Of a DNA stretch of 32,906 bases, positions 1 through 9,702 are shown in pieces; positions within the stretch are counted from its first letter, which is position 1; each line of letters begins with the position of its first letter. A program made the position numbers and the translations under genes. The stretch is from Spirogloea muscicola (Eukaryota > Streptophyta > Zygnematophyceae > Spirogloeales > Spirogloeaceae), in the NCBI GenBank assembly GCA_009602725.1, contig WELB01000100.1, positions 345,711-378,616 on the forward strand, in the 5' to 3' direction. The notes beneath the pieces are model-generated. The model saw only the letters and a program-made list of their open reading frames with translations. It ran no database searches and had not been told where the DNA came from.

Positions 1-46
1 GGCGGCGGCGGCGGCGGCTGCGGCGGCGGCGGCGGCGGCGGCGGCT
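1..46. repeat. GGC trinucleotide microsatellite
   Basis: The window opens with an almost uninterrupted run of GGC units broken once by a TGC. Such runs are common in first exons or 5' UTRs of GC-rich genomes and could encode poly-Ala or poly-Gly if a gene lies to the left. No gene can be assigned inside the window, so only the repeat is called. Confidence 0.9.
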
Positions 47-329
47 GACGGAGCGCTGGCCTGCCTGCCCGCCGCCTCGTCTAGTGGTGCAGTTGGCAAC
101 CGGGAATAGGCCAGGGCAGCTTCTCAGGGGCTTCGATGGGCCGCCCGCGAGATATAAATAAATGAGCGGAAGGGGTCGCTTTGCGGCCCAATGGTATATA
201 GTGAAGAGGAGCGCAGGCGCTGGAAATGAGGCGCGCGGTTCGGTGCGTCTTTCCGGGGGCCCAGGCCCGGGTCTTCGGCGCCACGGGGCTGCCGGAGGAG
301 CGGCCAGCTCCGGTGACCTTCGCCCGTGC

Positions 330-450
330 CTCTTCAGGCCCCGCAGTCGCTGCTTAGCTCGTAGTTTGGCCCCTTCGAACCTTGTCAATTCTTTTCGGGA
401 GCTGGCTTCTCACAGCCATTGCCCCCATTGGGAGAGCCACTTCTCTCTTC
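330..450 (-). repeat. Interspersed repeat R1, copy 1
   Basis: This is the reverse complement of the module seen at 19757-19880. It shares the GGTTCGAAGGGGCC core, the GGCTGTGAGAAGCCAGCCC quasi-palindrome (diverged here) and the GCTAAGCAGCGACTGCGG segment. Further copies lie at 18085-18200 (+) and 21565-21655 (-). The core GGTTCGAA resembles a Pol III box B. The remaining sequence from about 450 to 890 holds diverged pieces of the same family (for example the GAGGGCGATGGCTGTG motif at 670-690) and no credible gene. Confidence 0.65.
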
Positions 451-894
451 GCCCGTTGCGGGCGCCTCGGCGTCACCAACATCAACTCACCGCCGCTTCG
501 CTGCCCGCCTTCACAGAGAAGTAAGTCCATTCCTTTGGGCTGGCCTCTCCCAGCCACCAGTTAATCTGGCCGCGCTTGCTTCGAAGAAAGAGTCGTTCAG
601 TAGAGGGGGCAATGGCTGTGACTGGGCCCGAAGTGACTGTGTCGTGTTTAGGAGCTAAGACTCTTCCAGTAGAGGGCGATGGCTGTGGTTGGCCAGCCTA
701 GAGAAATGAATGAACGAAGTTCGAAGGGCTAAAGAGGGCTGGAAACGGGATGGGGTCATTTTGCGTTCGCTAAGAAGACGACTCTTCCAGTGGAGGGCAA
801 TCTGCTGAAAACTGGCCAACCCAGAGAAAGATATGGAACAGTTGTCGAAGGGGCCAGAAAGGCTGAAGCACACAGCGACTCAAGTGGCCGTTTG

Positions 895-955
895 GGTGCT
901 CATAAGATTCCCTGTTGACCAGCCGCAGGTCAGAGAAATTGGTCTTCGGGTAGCA
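895..955 (+). repeat. Interspersed repeat R3, copy 1
   Basis: The segment with CCCTGTTGACCAGCCGCAGG followed by TCAGAGAAA recurs at 16835-16905 (+) and, inverted, at 2895-2975 and 16420-16500. These short diverged copies identify a dispersed element. It flanks a retrotransposon endonuclease fragment at 1054-1225. Confidence 0.6.
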
Positions 956-1053
956 GATCCTCTATCTACAGCCAGAGGCTGCTGCAGCCTGGGTGCACCG
1001 GCATGCAGATGCAAACCGTGTGCCATTGACCGCTGGAGCAACACTAACAGGCG

Positions 1054-1225
1054 CATGCGATACGGAGAGCGGACAGTGGCCCACGACTGCCAACGGGATG
1101 CGATGCACGGCATCCTGGTGGAGGCTGGCTTCTCGGTGGCAGCGGAGGACTCCGCCGTCATGCCGCTCCAGCAACGGGCTGACGGTCTCCACGCTCGTCG
1201 CGTCGACCTTGTGGCCACCCCATAA
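1054..1225 (+). pseudogene. Non-LTR retrotransposon zinc-finger/endonuclease fragment
   Basis: The + strand translation runs from RYGERTVAHD through QRADGLHARRVDLVATP to a stop. It aligns closely with the better preserved copy at 21717-22251 (GGERTAAHD ... LQRADGLHTRRVDLVAS). This is the stretch between the His of the zinc-finger-like motif and the first acidic position of the restriction-like endonuclease fold. Everything downstream is missing, so this is a relic. From 1226 to about 2170 I see no gene and no strong repeat. Confidence 0.7.
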
Positions 1226-2175
1226 GCCGGCGGACCACGTCTTATCTCGGCGCCTTTGGACTTCGTCCCAACGTTTTTTCTGCTGGCCTTTCACAGCCAT
1301 CGCCCCTTTCTGGGGAAGAACACGTTTTAGGTGTGGCCACTGAGGAGAAAGCCTTGACTACTGGCGCCCACATACTCAGCTTTCCAAATGCAGCCAGCGC
1401 ACGGGCTTTCACACCTCCTCCGTGATGTATATACGGCATCGTGCGGGGGTTGGATCAAGTGGCCCTGGAGAGCACCGGTGATACCTGTACGACTTCACAA
1501 TGGGCTAAAGGCGTGTCGGTCTGGTGGGCGTCTCCCTGGGAAGTGGCAAGCGGCTATCTCACAGATGGCGTACTTACTGACAGCTTCTGAATAAAGGGCC
1601 CTGTTACTTCTGAGGCCAGCCATGCTGCACAGAGACAATCTCGAGGTACAATGACCGCCTTGCTGGCGATTCCTTCCACCTGCTCTCAATGGGATATCCA
1701 CAGCATGAATAGGTCGGTGATCCTTGTTGCTTTTGCTGCTGGCCTTGCAAGCTGACCAGTGGCACAGCGAGCAGGTTGCAGCACTACATGGAAGAAGAAG
1801 TGCTCGCCCCTAGAGGATGCACGGGGGCTCCTTGCCTTCAACTTTGTCGTGCTACCAATGCGTCCCTCCATTTCTCTCCAGCGGTCCTACTCGTTTGCTT
1901 TGTACCGCCATGACGGTCGCGCCCTCACAGCAGCCTCTTTCTTGCGCAGCCGGGGTCCACACTGACATCCTACTGCTGATACGGGGGTACTGACAGAGCC
2001 CTCTTTGCCCATCGTACATAGTCCCTTCTTTTTTGGGCTAGCTTTTCCAGCCCCTCAGTGGCGAGCCCTTCCTCTTAGAGCAATTTCGTGTATTTGAAAC
2101 AAACGAAGGCCAAATGGCCAAGTACAAAGGCAAGCACATCTTAAGACCTACATAACCCACAGTAGATTGACCCGC

Positions 2176-2865
2176 TCAGAAACCACGGGTCAAAACATAA
2201 AGGTCGATAACCGATGCCTGGATACTAGATGGCAGATACGAAGCCCTTCTGCCACCAACTAGAGCTCGCCCAGCTTTCTGGTGCAAAGCATTAGCCTGAG
2301 CACGCTGCAAACAGGCCGAAACTCGTCGTCGCAACAACAACAGATAAGCAGCTGGCAAGCCCATCTCAGCCGGGAACACATCTGCATGTCGTGTGTAGCC
2401 TAGATTGGCTAGGTTTTGAAGGAGAGTAAGGAAACGAGGACCTAAGCAGCCAAAGATGTCGATTGCTGCTGGCAAGAGCTGATCACATCGGGAGTAATCG
2501 GAGTAGTGCTGCAACTTTCTTTGTTCAGCACTGCCCACTGCGTAGCCAGCGATGTGTGTCGATGCTGGACCTTTATAGGCCTCCGTAACCACAATATCGA
2601 CCAAAGCCCTTGGTCCTCCACCAGGTTGCACGCCCACAATGTCAAGTGTGCGGCGATGATGACGTCCCTCGGCATCCGTGGTGATAGGCATGATGTTGTT
2701 CACTTCCACGACCGCACGGTACCCGGCGTCGCGCATCAAACCCGCCAGAGCATCACGGAGGAGGTTGTGGATGCCCACCACTTCTGGTCCAGTGGGGCAT
2801 TGCAGCATGTGAGTGGCGAGCTCAGCACTCTCTGCGCGGAAGCCGCCCTCACACTAGCGTAGAGA
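2176..2865 (-). pseudogene. C-terminal region of a second-lineage non-LTR retrotransposon (zinc finger + restriction-like endonuclease)
   Basis: An open reading frame of about 225 codons begins after a stop near 2866 and contains GFRAESAELATHMLQC, matching the ECGERSTDPAELAAHILRC region of the other fragments. Then come NLLRDALAGLMRDAGY, the endonuclease-like signature TLDIV ... LVDIVVTE ... RKLQHY, and a basic C-terminal tail with RRRVSACLQRAQANAL. The spacing fits the PD-(D/E)XK-type endonuclease of R2-like elements (D, then D-x-V, then K-x2-H/Y), which nicks target DNA to prime reverse transcription. It is clearly diverged from the copies at 18-22 kb, so it belongs to another lineage. The reverse transcriptase part is absent. 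It still has an intact C-terminus, which the other copies lack. Confidence 0.7.
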
Positions 2866-2894
2866 GCCCTCGCTGCTGCCTCTGGCTCTGGCCA

Positions 2895-2975
2895 GGGGAC
2901 CCGCTTCCAGGAACCCAGTCTCTCTGACCTGAGGCTGCTTAGCAGGGGTTACTGAGTGCTTCGTAGCTGCTTCGT
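2895..2975 (-). repeat. Interspersed repeat R3, copy 2
   Basis: CCAGTCTCTCTGACCTGAGG followed by CTGCTTAGCAGGGGTTAC matches 16430-16490 closely in the same orientation and 16835-16905 inverted. Downstream, 3000-3080 carries the GGACATTGTCCATTCTTTTT motif of the foldback repeats found at 17.7-19.2 kb. Confidence 0.65.
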
Positions 2976-3240
2976 TTCTTTTTTGTGCCATAGCGCTTCC
3001 GGCTTCTCTTTCTTTGGCTTTTGGACATTGTCCATTCTTTTTAGGGCTCTTCTCTATGGGCGAGCACTTCTTCCTCTTTGCCTATCCGGCGGCTTCGCAG
3101 CGTGTAAATGCCAAACCTGATCTGTATGCACCGGCTGGCTTTCACAGCCGCTTTCTGAGGAAATTCAATAAACGGTAAGGACACGAAGAAGAATGCGGCT
3201 GCTGTATCGAACGAGAAGGAAGAGGAACGCGGCAACTGAC

Positions 3241-3282
3241 ATATAAAGAGCGGCTATAAAGCCAGCTAGGTGCATACAGAGG
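3241..3282 (+). promoter_or_regulatory. TATA-like motifs upstream of the NFD4-like gene
   Basis: Two TATAAAG motifs about 14 bp apart lie some 270 bp upstream of the ATG at 3524 and before a GC-rich leader with many CGG/GCC triplets. A related 45-bp sequence occurs at 32529-32575. Promoter function is inferred from position only. Confidence 0.3.
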
Positions 3283-3523
3283 GTGTTCATAACCACCAGA
3301 GTCGTCGTGACTAGCAGAGGAAGCGCTCCGAGTATCTCCCAAACGAGCGAAACGGCGACGTTGCCATTCCCGCTCCGGCAGTCATCCCGGAAGCTCCAGC
3401 GCGGGCCGTACTCATCTTCCCGCGCCGCCTGCGCCGCCGCCGCCGCCGCCGGCGGTCTCACGGCGTCGGCGACGGCGGCAATGCGAGCGCGGTCGAGCAG
3501 GAAGCCCCTGCGGCGGCGCCGCC

Positions 3524-6500
3524 ATGGACAGCTGGCGGCGAGTGCTGGGCCTGCTGCTCCAGAACCGCTGGCTCGGCCTCGTCGCCGGCATGTGGATCCT
3601 CGCCTGCGCCGGCAGCAGCTACACCTTCGCCATCTACTCGCCCGCGCTCAAGAGCCGCCTGCGGTACAGCCAGCAGCAGATCGCCAGCCTCGCCGTCGCC
3701 AAGGACGTCGGCGACAGCGTGGGCATCCTCGCCGGGATGCTGTGTGATGTCTTCCCGCCTGCTGGAATGCTGCTTCTGGGCGGCTCGCTGGTGAGCAGTT
3801 TGATCTGTTGCTGATAGTTAGTCTATAAATGATCGCTCAAGATGAGGCCTTCGCACTGGGAAGCTTAAGCTTCTGCTGACCTCGGTAGTACCTGTGATGG
3901 GACATAGATAAGAAATGCTTGTACGATAAGCACGTGCAGACATTGAGGCCTTTCTACGTTGCTTCCCACACTTCATAGTAGAAGCCCTCAGTCCCTAGCA
4001 GGCTCAGTGTCAGTTTCCTGTCAGCTCAAAATGCATAGCCTGGGCTACCGGATCACAGGCATTATACGGATTTTGCTCCACTGGCGAATGAGAAAAGGTT
4101 TTATGTCTGTCTACACACGTCGTCCACGCAACTCAACCTTCCACGCTTTCACAAATGTAGAATCTGCTGGGATTTGGGGGCTTGTGGATGGTTGCCAGCG
4201 GAAGAGTCCCACAGCTCCCGTTCTGGCAGGTTGGCACTTCACTTCATTTGCTCAGCTCCAGATTCTCAGAGTCCTGTGAAGGGAAAGTGGACTCATCATT
4301 TGAGTACTCTGCCTGTCAATCGTCTGCTACAATAATCACTGTTGACGTTCCACTCCGGCTGGTGGTATAGATGTGCACACTCATTGGCCTTGGCACAAAT
4401 GGAACAACTTGGTTCAATACAGCCGTACTCGTCACAGTGGTGCGCAATTTTCCTAAGAGCAGAGGCCAAGTTGTGGGGATTCTGAAAGGGTTTCTTGGAC
4501 TCGGGGCAGCCGTTTTTGCGCAGCTATACACGGCAATATACAGCCCCGACCAGGTGATGCATGCTCAGCCACAGGAAGGGAGCAGCCGCAGACACATTAG
4601 TGTTCAGATTTCGGGTGTAGAAGTCGACCTGGCGATCAGTGACATAGCTTTGGTCATGTCTGAGGTCATGTCTGCAGGACTACTTACAACTATTGCTGCA
4701 TAGGTTAGCTGCAGTGGACTGCTTAAAGGGGTCCATGAAGTTGCAGACACTGACTGGCGCAGACCTTGTCAATTGCACTGACCAGGTATTCCTGTGCAGG
4801 TTTCGTTTCTCCTCCTGATCTCTGTGCTACCACTTTGTGTCAACGTTGCTGTCTGCTCCTTCCTCCGACCCCTACATCAAGTTCAGGAGGAGAGTGAGGA
4901 AGAGGAACACAGCAACTTCTCTTTCATTTATTTCATCTGCCTCTTCCTGGCCTTCTACCTCTCTGTTGCTGTGCTTGTCCAGGAATTCACATACATCAGC
5001 CGTAAGGTATTGTAGCTGTCCCTTATTAACGGTTGTCTTTGTAGCAAGTGCAATGCAGTTGTAGCTTGACGACTTTCTGTATTCTGGGATGAACCTCCAC
5101 ATACCAACTCTTGCAGCAGTACAAGGTGACCTCTGCAGTTGTTCTCTGATGTGATAGTCGCCCATTTTCAACCCTACCCATGTATAATCAAGCACTCACC
5201 TTCCCACATTATGGCCTGCACAGGCCGATGCTGCAATTGCAGGTGTCATGCTTGCCATTCTGTTTATGCCCTTGGTGACACCTGTGAGGTCCACGTTGAT
5301 CAAGTACATTGACAAGTCCCTCAAGGGAGCCCGCGGTGCCTTTGAAGCACTTCAGAATGTGAGTGCAGAATGTGCTCACGCCTGATCCATAGGAGTTGCC
5401 TCCTGTGACTCCACTGTTGTAGTACTTGCCTTGCTCTTCAGGTGGATAGAACGTCGGTCAACAATCACGTAAGCTGGAGATGTGATATGTCTGACAATTG
5501 TGGGTGTCTCACTGACGCGGAAAGGGCTGTTGTGATTTCCAACAGGAGCAACATGTGGCTGCAGTGCACGAGCATCTCCTTCCTGAGAAGGACACACTTG
5601 CTTCCGAAAGTATACTGGAAGAGAATGAAGAGCAGTACCCATCACAGGCAGCAGATGGCAGGAACTCAGGGACCAGCGCCAGCCCGCGGCCAATCATCTC
5701 ACATGCTGATGAGGAGGTCCTTGAGACTGACGAGGACGAGGAGAGGACAGAGGAGCCCTTTGTTAGGCATGCTCCAGGTTGAGTCGGCTCTACTTGTTGC
5801 AACAAAGCTTTGCCTGCGTGTCAGCAAAGTCAGCTACATCAGTTGCATGGTGTAGATGATGGTCGTCTCACTGAATGCTCAAGCATAGCCTTGTACGAGC
5901 TCCCCTTCTCCATCCCACAATGTGTGTTGGTTGTGACTACGTTGTTGCATCTTCGTGCCTGCAGTCAGGCGCATCAGTTCGCAGCTGCTGCTAGCTGTGG
6001 GAGAAGGTGCAGTCAAGCGCAGGAAGGGGCCCCGCAGAGGCGAAGACTTTACCTTGAGTCAGGTCTGCTTCATCAAGTTCCTGCTTGAGGGTGCTAAGGA
6101 GTACTGAATGTCGATAGTCCTGGCACGTTGATGTCTTTCTCGCACACCTCAAACATGCTGAATTTGATCTATTGATTCACAGTCTGACACTAAAGAACTC
6201 AAGCTCTCGTAGAGTCTGTAAATTGACTATCTTCTCATGTCTGTTTTGCAGGCTGTTGTGAAGGCCGACTTTTGGCTTCTATTTCTTGGCTGTGTTTGCG
6301 GCTGCGGCTCTGGCATGACAGCCATCAATAACCTCGCCCAAATTGGGCAAGCCCAGGGCTACACCACAGTCAACATATTTGTCTCAATGGTCAGCATTTG
6401 GAATTTTTTGGGAAGACTTGGTGCTGGTTACCTGTCCGAGAAGGTTGTAAGGTACGCTTTGTAATCTCATGCACTACCTCTCATGCACTACCTCAAATAC

Positions 6501-7450
6501 CTGGAAATAATCAGAGGTGAAGATGCTCTTTGCTCTTTCTTGATTAGAGATGTCTGTTAAGGCACGCCTGCGCTCAACAGCTAAAGTATCAGAGTACTTG
6601 GCTGCAGGGAGCATGCATTGCCTCGACCTATCATTCTTGCGATAATGCAACTGCTCATGTCAATTGGCCACCTCCTCTTTGCTCTAGCTGTTCCCAGCTC
6701 CTTGTACATTGGCTCATTGCTTATTGGTAAGCGCCCAGTGTCCTACTTACCATGATGGGCATGATTTTGTGATCCATAATTGGTTCTGAAGGTCCTGGGC
6801 ATCCTGGAGAGGATGCAGGTATTGAGAGCTGGAATGGAGGTCATTGTCTTGTCCCTGAGTATGCATCTGTTTTTGTAGGCCTAGGGTACGGTGCGCACTG
6901 GGCAATCATGCCTGCTACAGCATCTGAACTCTTTGGGTTGAAGAACTTTGGAATATTGTACAATACTCTCACGATTTCCAACCCAGCAGGTGCAATTACA
7001 AGCACTTCTGCAGAGCCGTTGTTGACCTCTCTGGGTAGTTGCTGAGGTGAGATTGCAATGTGCCGAAGGTACTGCTTATTGTGAGGCTAACGAGGCCCAA
7101 GAATGGCTTCTGCAGGCTCGTATCTATTCTCAGGCCTACTTGCCGGTTACATCTACGACAGGGAGGCTGCTAAGGGCCACCGTGAGCAGTACAGCAGCTT
7201 TGGGTCACACAACAGCACGGAGCCAGTTCCTCAGCAATGCACTGGGGCTCACTGTTTCCGACTCACATTCTTTGTTATGATGGGCGTCTGCTTTGTAGGA
7301 GTAATACTGAATGTCATTTTGATAGTCAGGACGAGACCAGTGTACAAAATGCTCTATGGCAAGCTGCAGGAAGGAAAGAGGATCACAGTTGAGGGCTTGA
7401 GCAAGCCTGTGACAGCTGTGACTGACAGTTCCCAACAACGAAAGCACTAG
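3524..7450 (+). CDS. NFD4-like nodulin/MFS membrane transporter, 11 exons, 651 aa
   Basis: Exons: 3524-3790, 4161-4229, 4371-4553, 4800-5006, 5224-5358, 5546-5777, 5965-6062, 6252-6451, 6608-6726, 6879-6989 and 7116-7450. All introns are GT-AG and all phases match. The ATG sits in a strong GCCGCCATGG context. The first half is a Nodulin-like domain: GMWILACAGSSYTFAIYSP near residues 21-39, the FPKSRGQVVGILKGF block in exon 3, and YIDKSLKGARG in exon 5. The second half is MFS-like: RRGEDFTLSQ, VKADFWLLFLGCVCGCGSG, GYGAHWAIMPATASELFGLK. About 12 hydrophobic segments predict a polytopic membrane protein. Two acidic loops (EESEEEEHSN; DEEVLETDEDEERTEE) are cytosolic-loop candidates and help make it longer than I expect for the family. 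The substrate is unknown; plant relatives were named after nodulins and a nuclear-fusion mutant. A TGTAA lies about 25 bp past the stop and could be the poly(A) signal. Confidence 0.92.
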
Positions 7451-8240
7451 CTTTTGTACACTGATAGTAGCTGTTGTAAAGTTAGGTCCTTTAAAATTAG
7501 GTCAGGCCCGATTGCCTCTGTATTAATTGTGTTTATGCGGCGGAGTACGTGTACAAGTATAGAGGTGGCACTTGCCCACGCATTTGTGACCCACACCTAG
7601 GCTGCAATGCATTGCAATCTCTGACAAGGATCTGCAGATATTGCTCTCCAGCCAAGTAAGTTTGCCGTGTGTTGCATAGCTTGCCATTGACTAAGCATTT
7701 GCATCATTTGCCTGCAAACTGCAAAACCCCAGGTTGACATACTATGTTGTTATTTGATGAAATACGGGGAGCTCTTACCGTGATACAGAACATCAATGAT
7801 AGCACCATCGCCTGCAACGGCACTTCTGACCAAACAGAGCACGTGGTCAAGCAGTAACTGGGTTACTCAGGCAACTGTCCTTGCAATTTATACACAAGCC
7901 CTGATTGCAGGTCCTTAAGCTCTAAGTGAGACTGTCTGCCAATCTCGTGCCAAGACACAAGCATCAGCAGCTACTCTCAATGGCCTCAGCTCCTGTCCCT
8001 GTGGGCGTTCGCATTCTGCAGTCCTCGCCAACGTCAGCGAGGCCCGCACCACGAGGACTTGTGCAGGCGCCTCAGTGGGCTGCCCCACGTTGCCGCTCGC
8101 CAAGGGGGCCAACTGGTGGCTCGACTCCGTCCTTGGCCTAGTTCTTGCGTGTCTAGAAGTGGGTTCGAACCACTGACGCAAGAGTTCACAATCCTTAAGA
8201 CTCGATCGGAGCTCGGATCGCCCACATTCACGCCCAGGCA
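7451..8240. other. 3' flank and gene-free spacer
   Basis: After the transporter stop there is AT-richer sequence with TGTAA near 7475, then no conserved coding signal. At about 8160-8175 a T-arm-like AGTGG/CCACT stem with a TTCGAAC loop reads on the minus strand, but no matching acceptor stem or D-arm was found, so no tRNA is called. Confidence 0.5.
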
Positions 8241-8323
8241 CAGATGTTCGGTTGCCGTGTCGACAAGTTACGCAAAAGTTACGCACAAAATACGCACAAG
8301 TTGCGGCCGGCAGCGGAGCCCGT

Positions 8324-8651
8324 CTACTCGTCGCCGGCGGGGCGGCTCATCTTGGACATGTCGAAGCCCGTGGACTCGAGCGTCTCGCCGTCCGCCTCGT
8401 GTCCCTGCGCCGCGCCTGCCGCGCGCTCCGCCGCCTGCCCCGGCTTCTCCGCGGCGTCGCCGTACGTCTTCCCCTCCGCCGCCGCCTGCGCACAGCCAAG
8501 GGCACGAGGTCGGCAGGCGGCTCCGCAAGTCACGCCGCAGGCGGCGGCGGCGACGGTGCTGGGACCTGCGCCGGGCGCTGCTGCTCACCGGGTCGAACCC
8601 CGCGGGCTCCGGGTCGGCTTCCGGGTTCGGCGCCGGCTTCTCGCCCTCGGC
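8324..8651 (-). CDS. Possible small two-exon gene, unrecognised
   Basis: In a CpG-rich block, a minus-strand reading joins 8589-8651 to 8324-8485 through a GTGAGC donor and a GCGCAG acceptor in phase 0. It gives an acidic, Ala/Pro/Glu-rich peptide: EGEKPAPNPEADPEPAGFDP, then EGKTYGDAAEKPGQ, ending TGFDMSKMSRPAGDE and a TAG stop. A Kozak-like GCCGCCATGGCGG lies upstream near 8741 but is not in the same frame without another splice. One N interrupts the upstream sequence at 8710. I do not recognise a family. High GC favours chance open frames, so this is weak. Confidence 0.25.
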
Positions 8652-9004
8652 CTACGCGCGCTCGCCTGGGCAGCGTCAGGCGCAAGAGGCCGCCGCGGCG
8701 GCGGCGGAGNCGCCGCCGCCGCCGCCGCTCGCGGCGCCGCCATGGCCGCCTTCGCGTTGCTGACTGGCGCCCCGGCACTCCTTGAACACGTGGCAGGCTC
8801 GTCAGTCTACTCCACGTGGCGGGCGATCGCGCGGCTCGCATGTCGGGGGGCCCGCGTAAACGGCAGGGGCTCTCGGGTTAGCAAACGCTAACGTACTCTC
8901 GTTTCCAGCTAGCCCGCCGTCAGCCGAGCTGTGCAGCTTGGGCCCGGCACGACCTGCGCCACAACCGGAAACAGCTCATCCAAGGTGACCTACAGAAAAG
9001 GAAA

Positions 9005-9110
9005 CAGCTCTTTCGAAGGGGCCTGAGGATGCTATGTCAGGACGGGGGAGGGTGGACCACTCAGTAGTTACGAGTGAGGAGCCTCAAATCCGACAAACTA
9101 GCTGCCGGAA
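9005..9110 (+). repeat. Interspersed repeat R2, copy 1
   Basis: CGAAGGGGCCTGAGGATGCT, GGACCACTCAGTAGTTACGA and GTGAGGAGCCTCAAATCCGA recur at 17490-17600 and in part at 18178-18265 and 19850-19890, same orientation. The stretch 9110-9360 continues with rearranged pieces of the family (GTGGCTGTGAGAGGCCGGCC). From 9360 to 9702 lies the 3' flank of the minus-strand gene, with TGTAA on the minus strand at 9576-9572. Confidence 0.7.
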
Positions 9111-9702
9111 AACTATCCCCCTGCCGAAAGCCTGAGGCCGCAGCGAGAGCAGCTCTTTCGAGCTGACAGCAGTGGCTGTGAGAGGCCGGCCCAAAGGAAT
9201 GGACAAGGTCTGGAAAGGGCCGGATGGCGTGAAAAGCAGGATACCAGTCTCCAAGACGTCGGCAAGTGGGCTCCCAATAACTCTAGTCAATAACTGCCAA
9301 GTCAGGACAACTAGAGGGCGGAAAGGCGTCGCCCTGACGGAGCCTGGAGGCAACAGCTAAGGCGCGGCCTGCACAAATAGCACGGCTCGGACGTTGCCTC
9401 AGGTAGTAATCCCACGACAGATAAAGACCCTAGACCCACAGCTTGAGGCAACTCCGTCTCAAACCCGTCTGGCTGAGCAGCGGGCGGCACATAGAGCTTT
9501 TGTGCTTGCCTGACCAACTACACTTGCATGATGATGCTGAGGCAGATGCAGGCCAAAGCGACACAGATTCTTTACATCCTGGCTAAAAGCAAGCCCGAGG
9601 TGAAGCTCTGCCTTGCTCCGCAACCCAGCCATAATACGCCCAAATCTGCGGAGCGAGGACGCATGGCGAGCAGATCTTCTGCCGACCATGTTATTGCCAT
9701 AG

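Noticed and set aside
152-162. TATAAATA as a core promoter at the left end
   Set aside because: No gene on either strand starts at a suitable distance, so the motif is likely fortuitous.
8140-8230. tRNA gene on the minus strand
   Set aside because: A perfect T-arm (AGTGG-TTCGAAC-CCACT) and a CTTAAGG loop-like stretch are present, but the needed 5' acceptor strand (GTCTAGA) and a D-arm are absent and the anticodon stem does not pair. At best it is a tRNA-derived relic.
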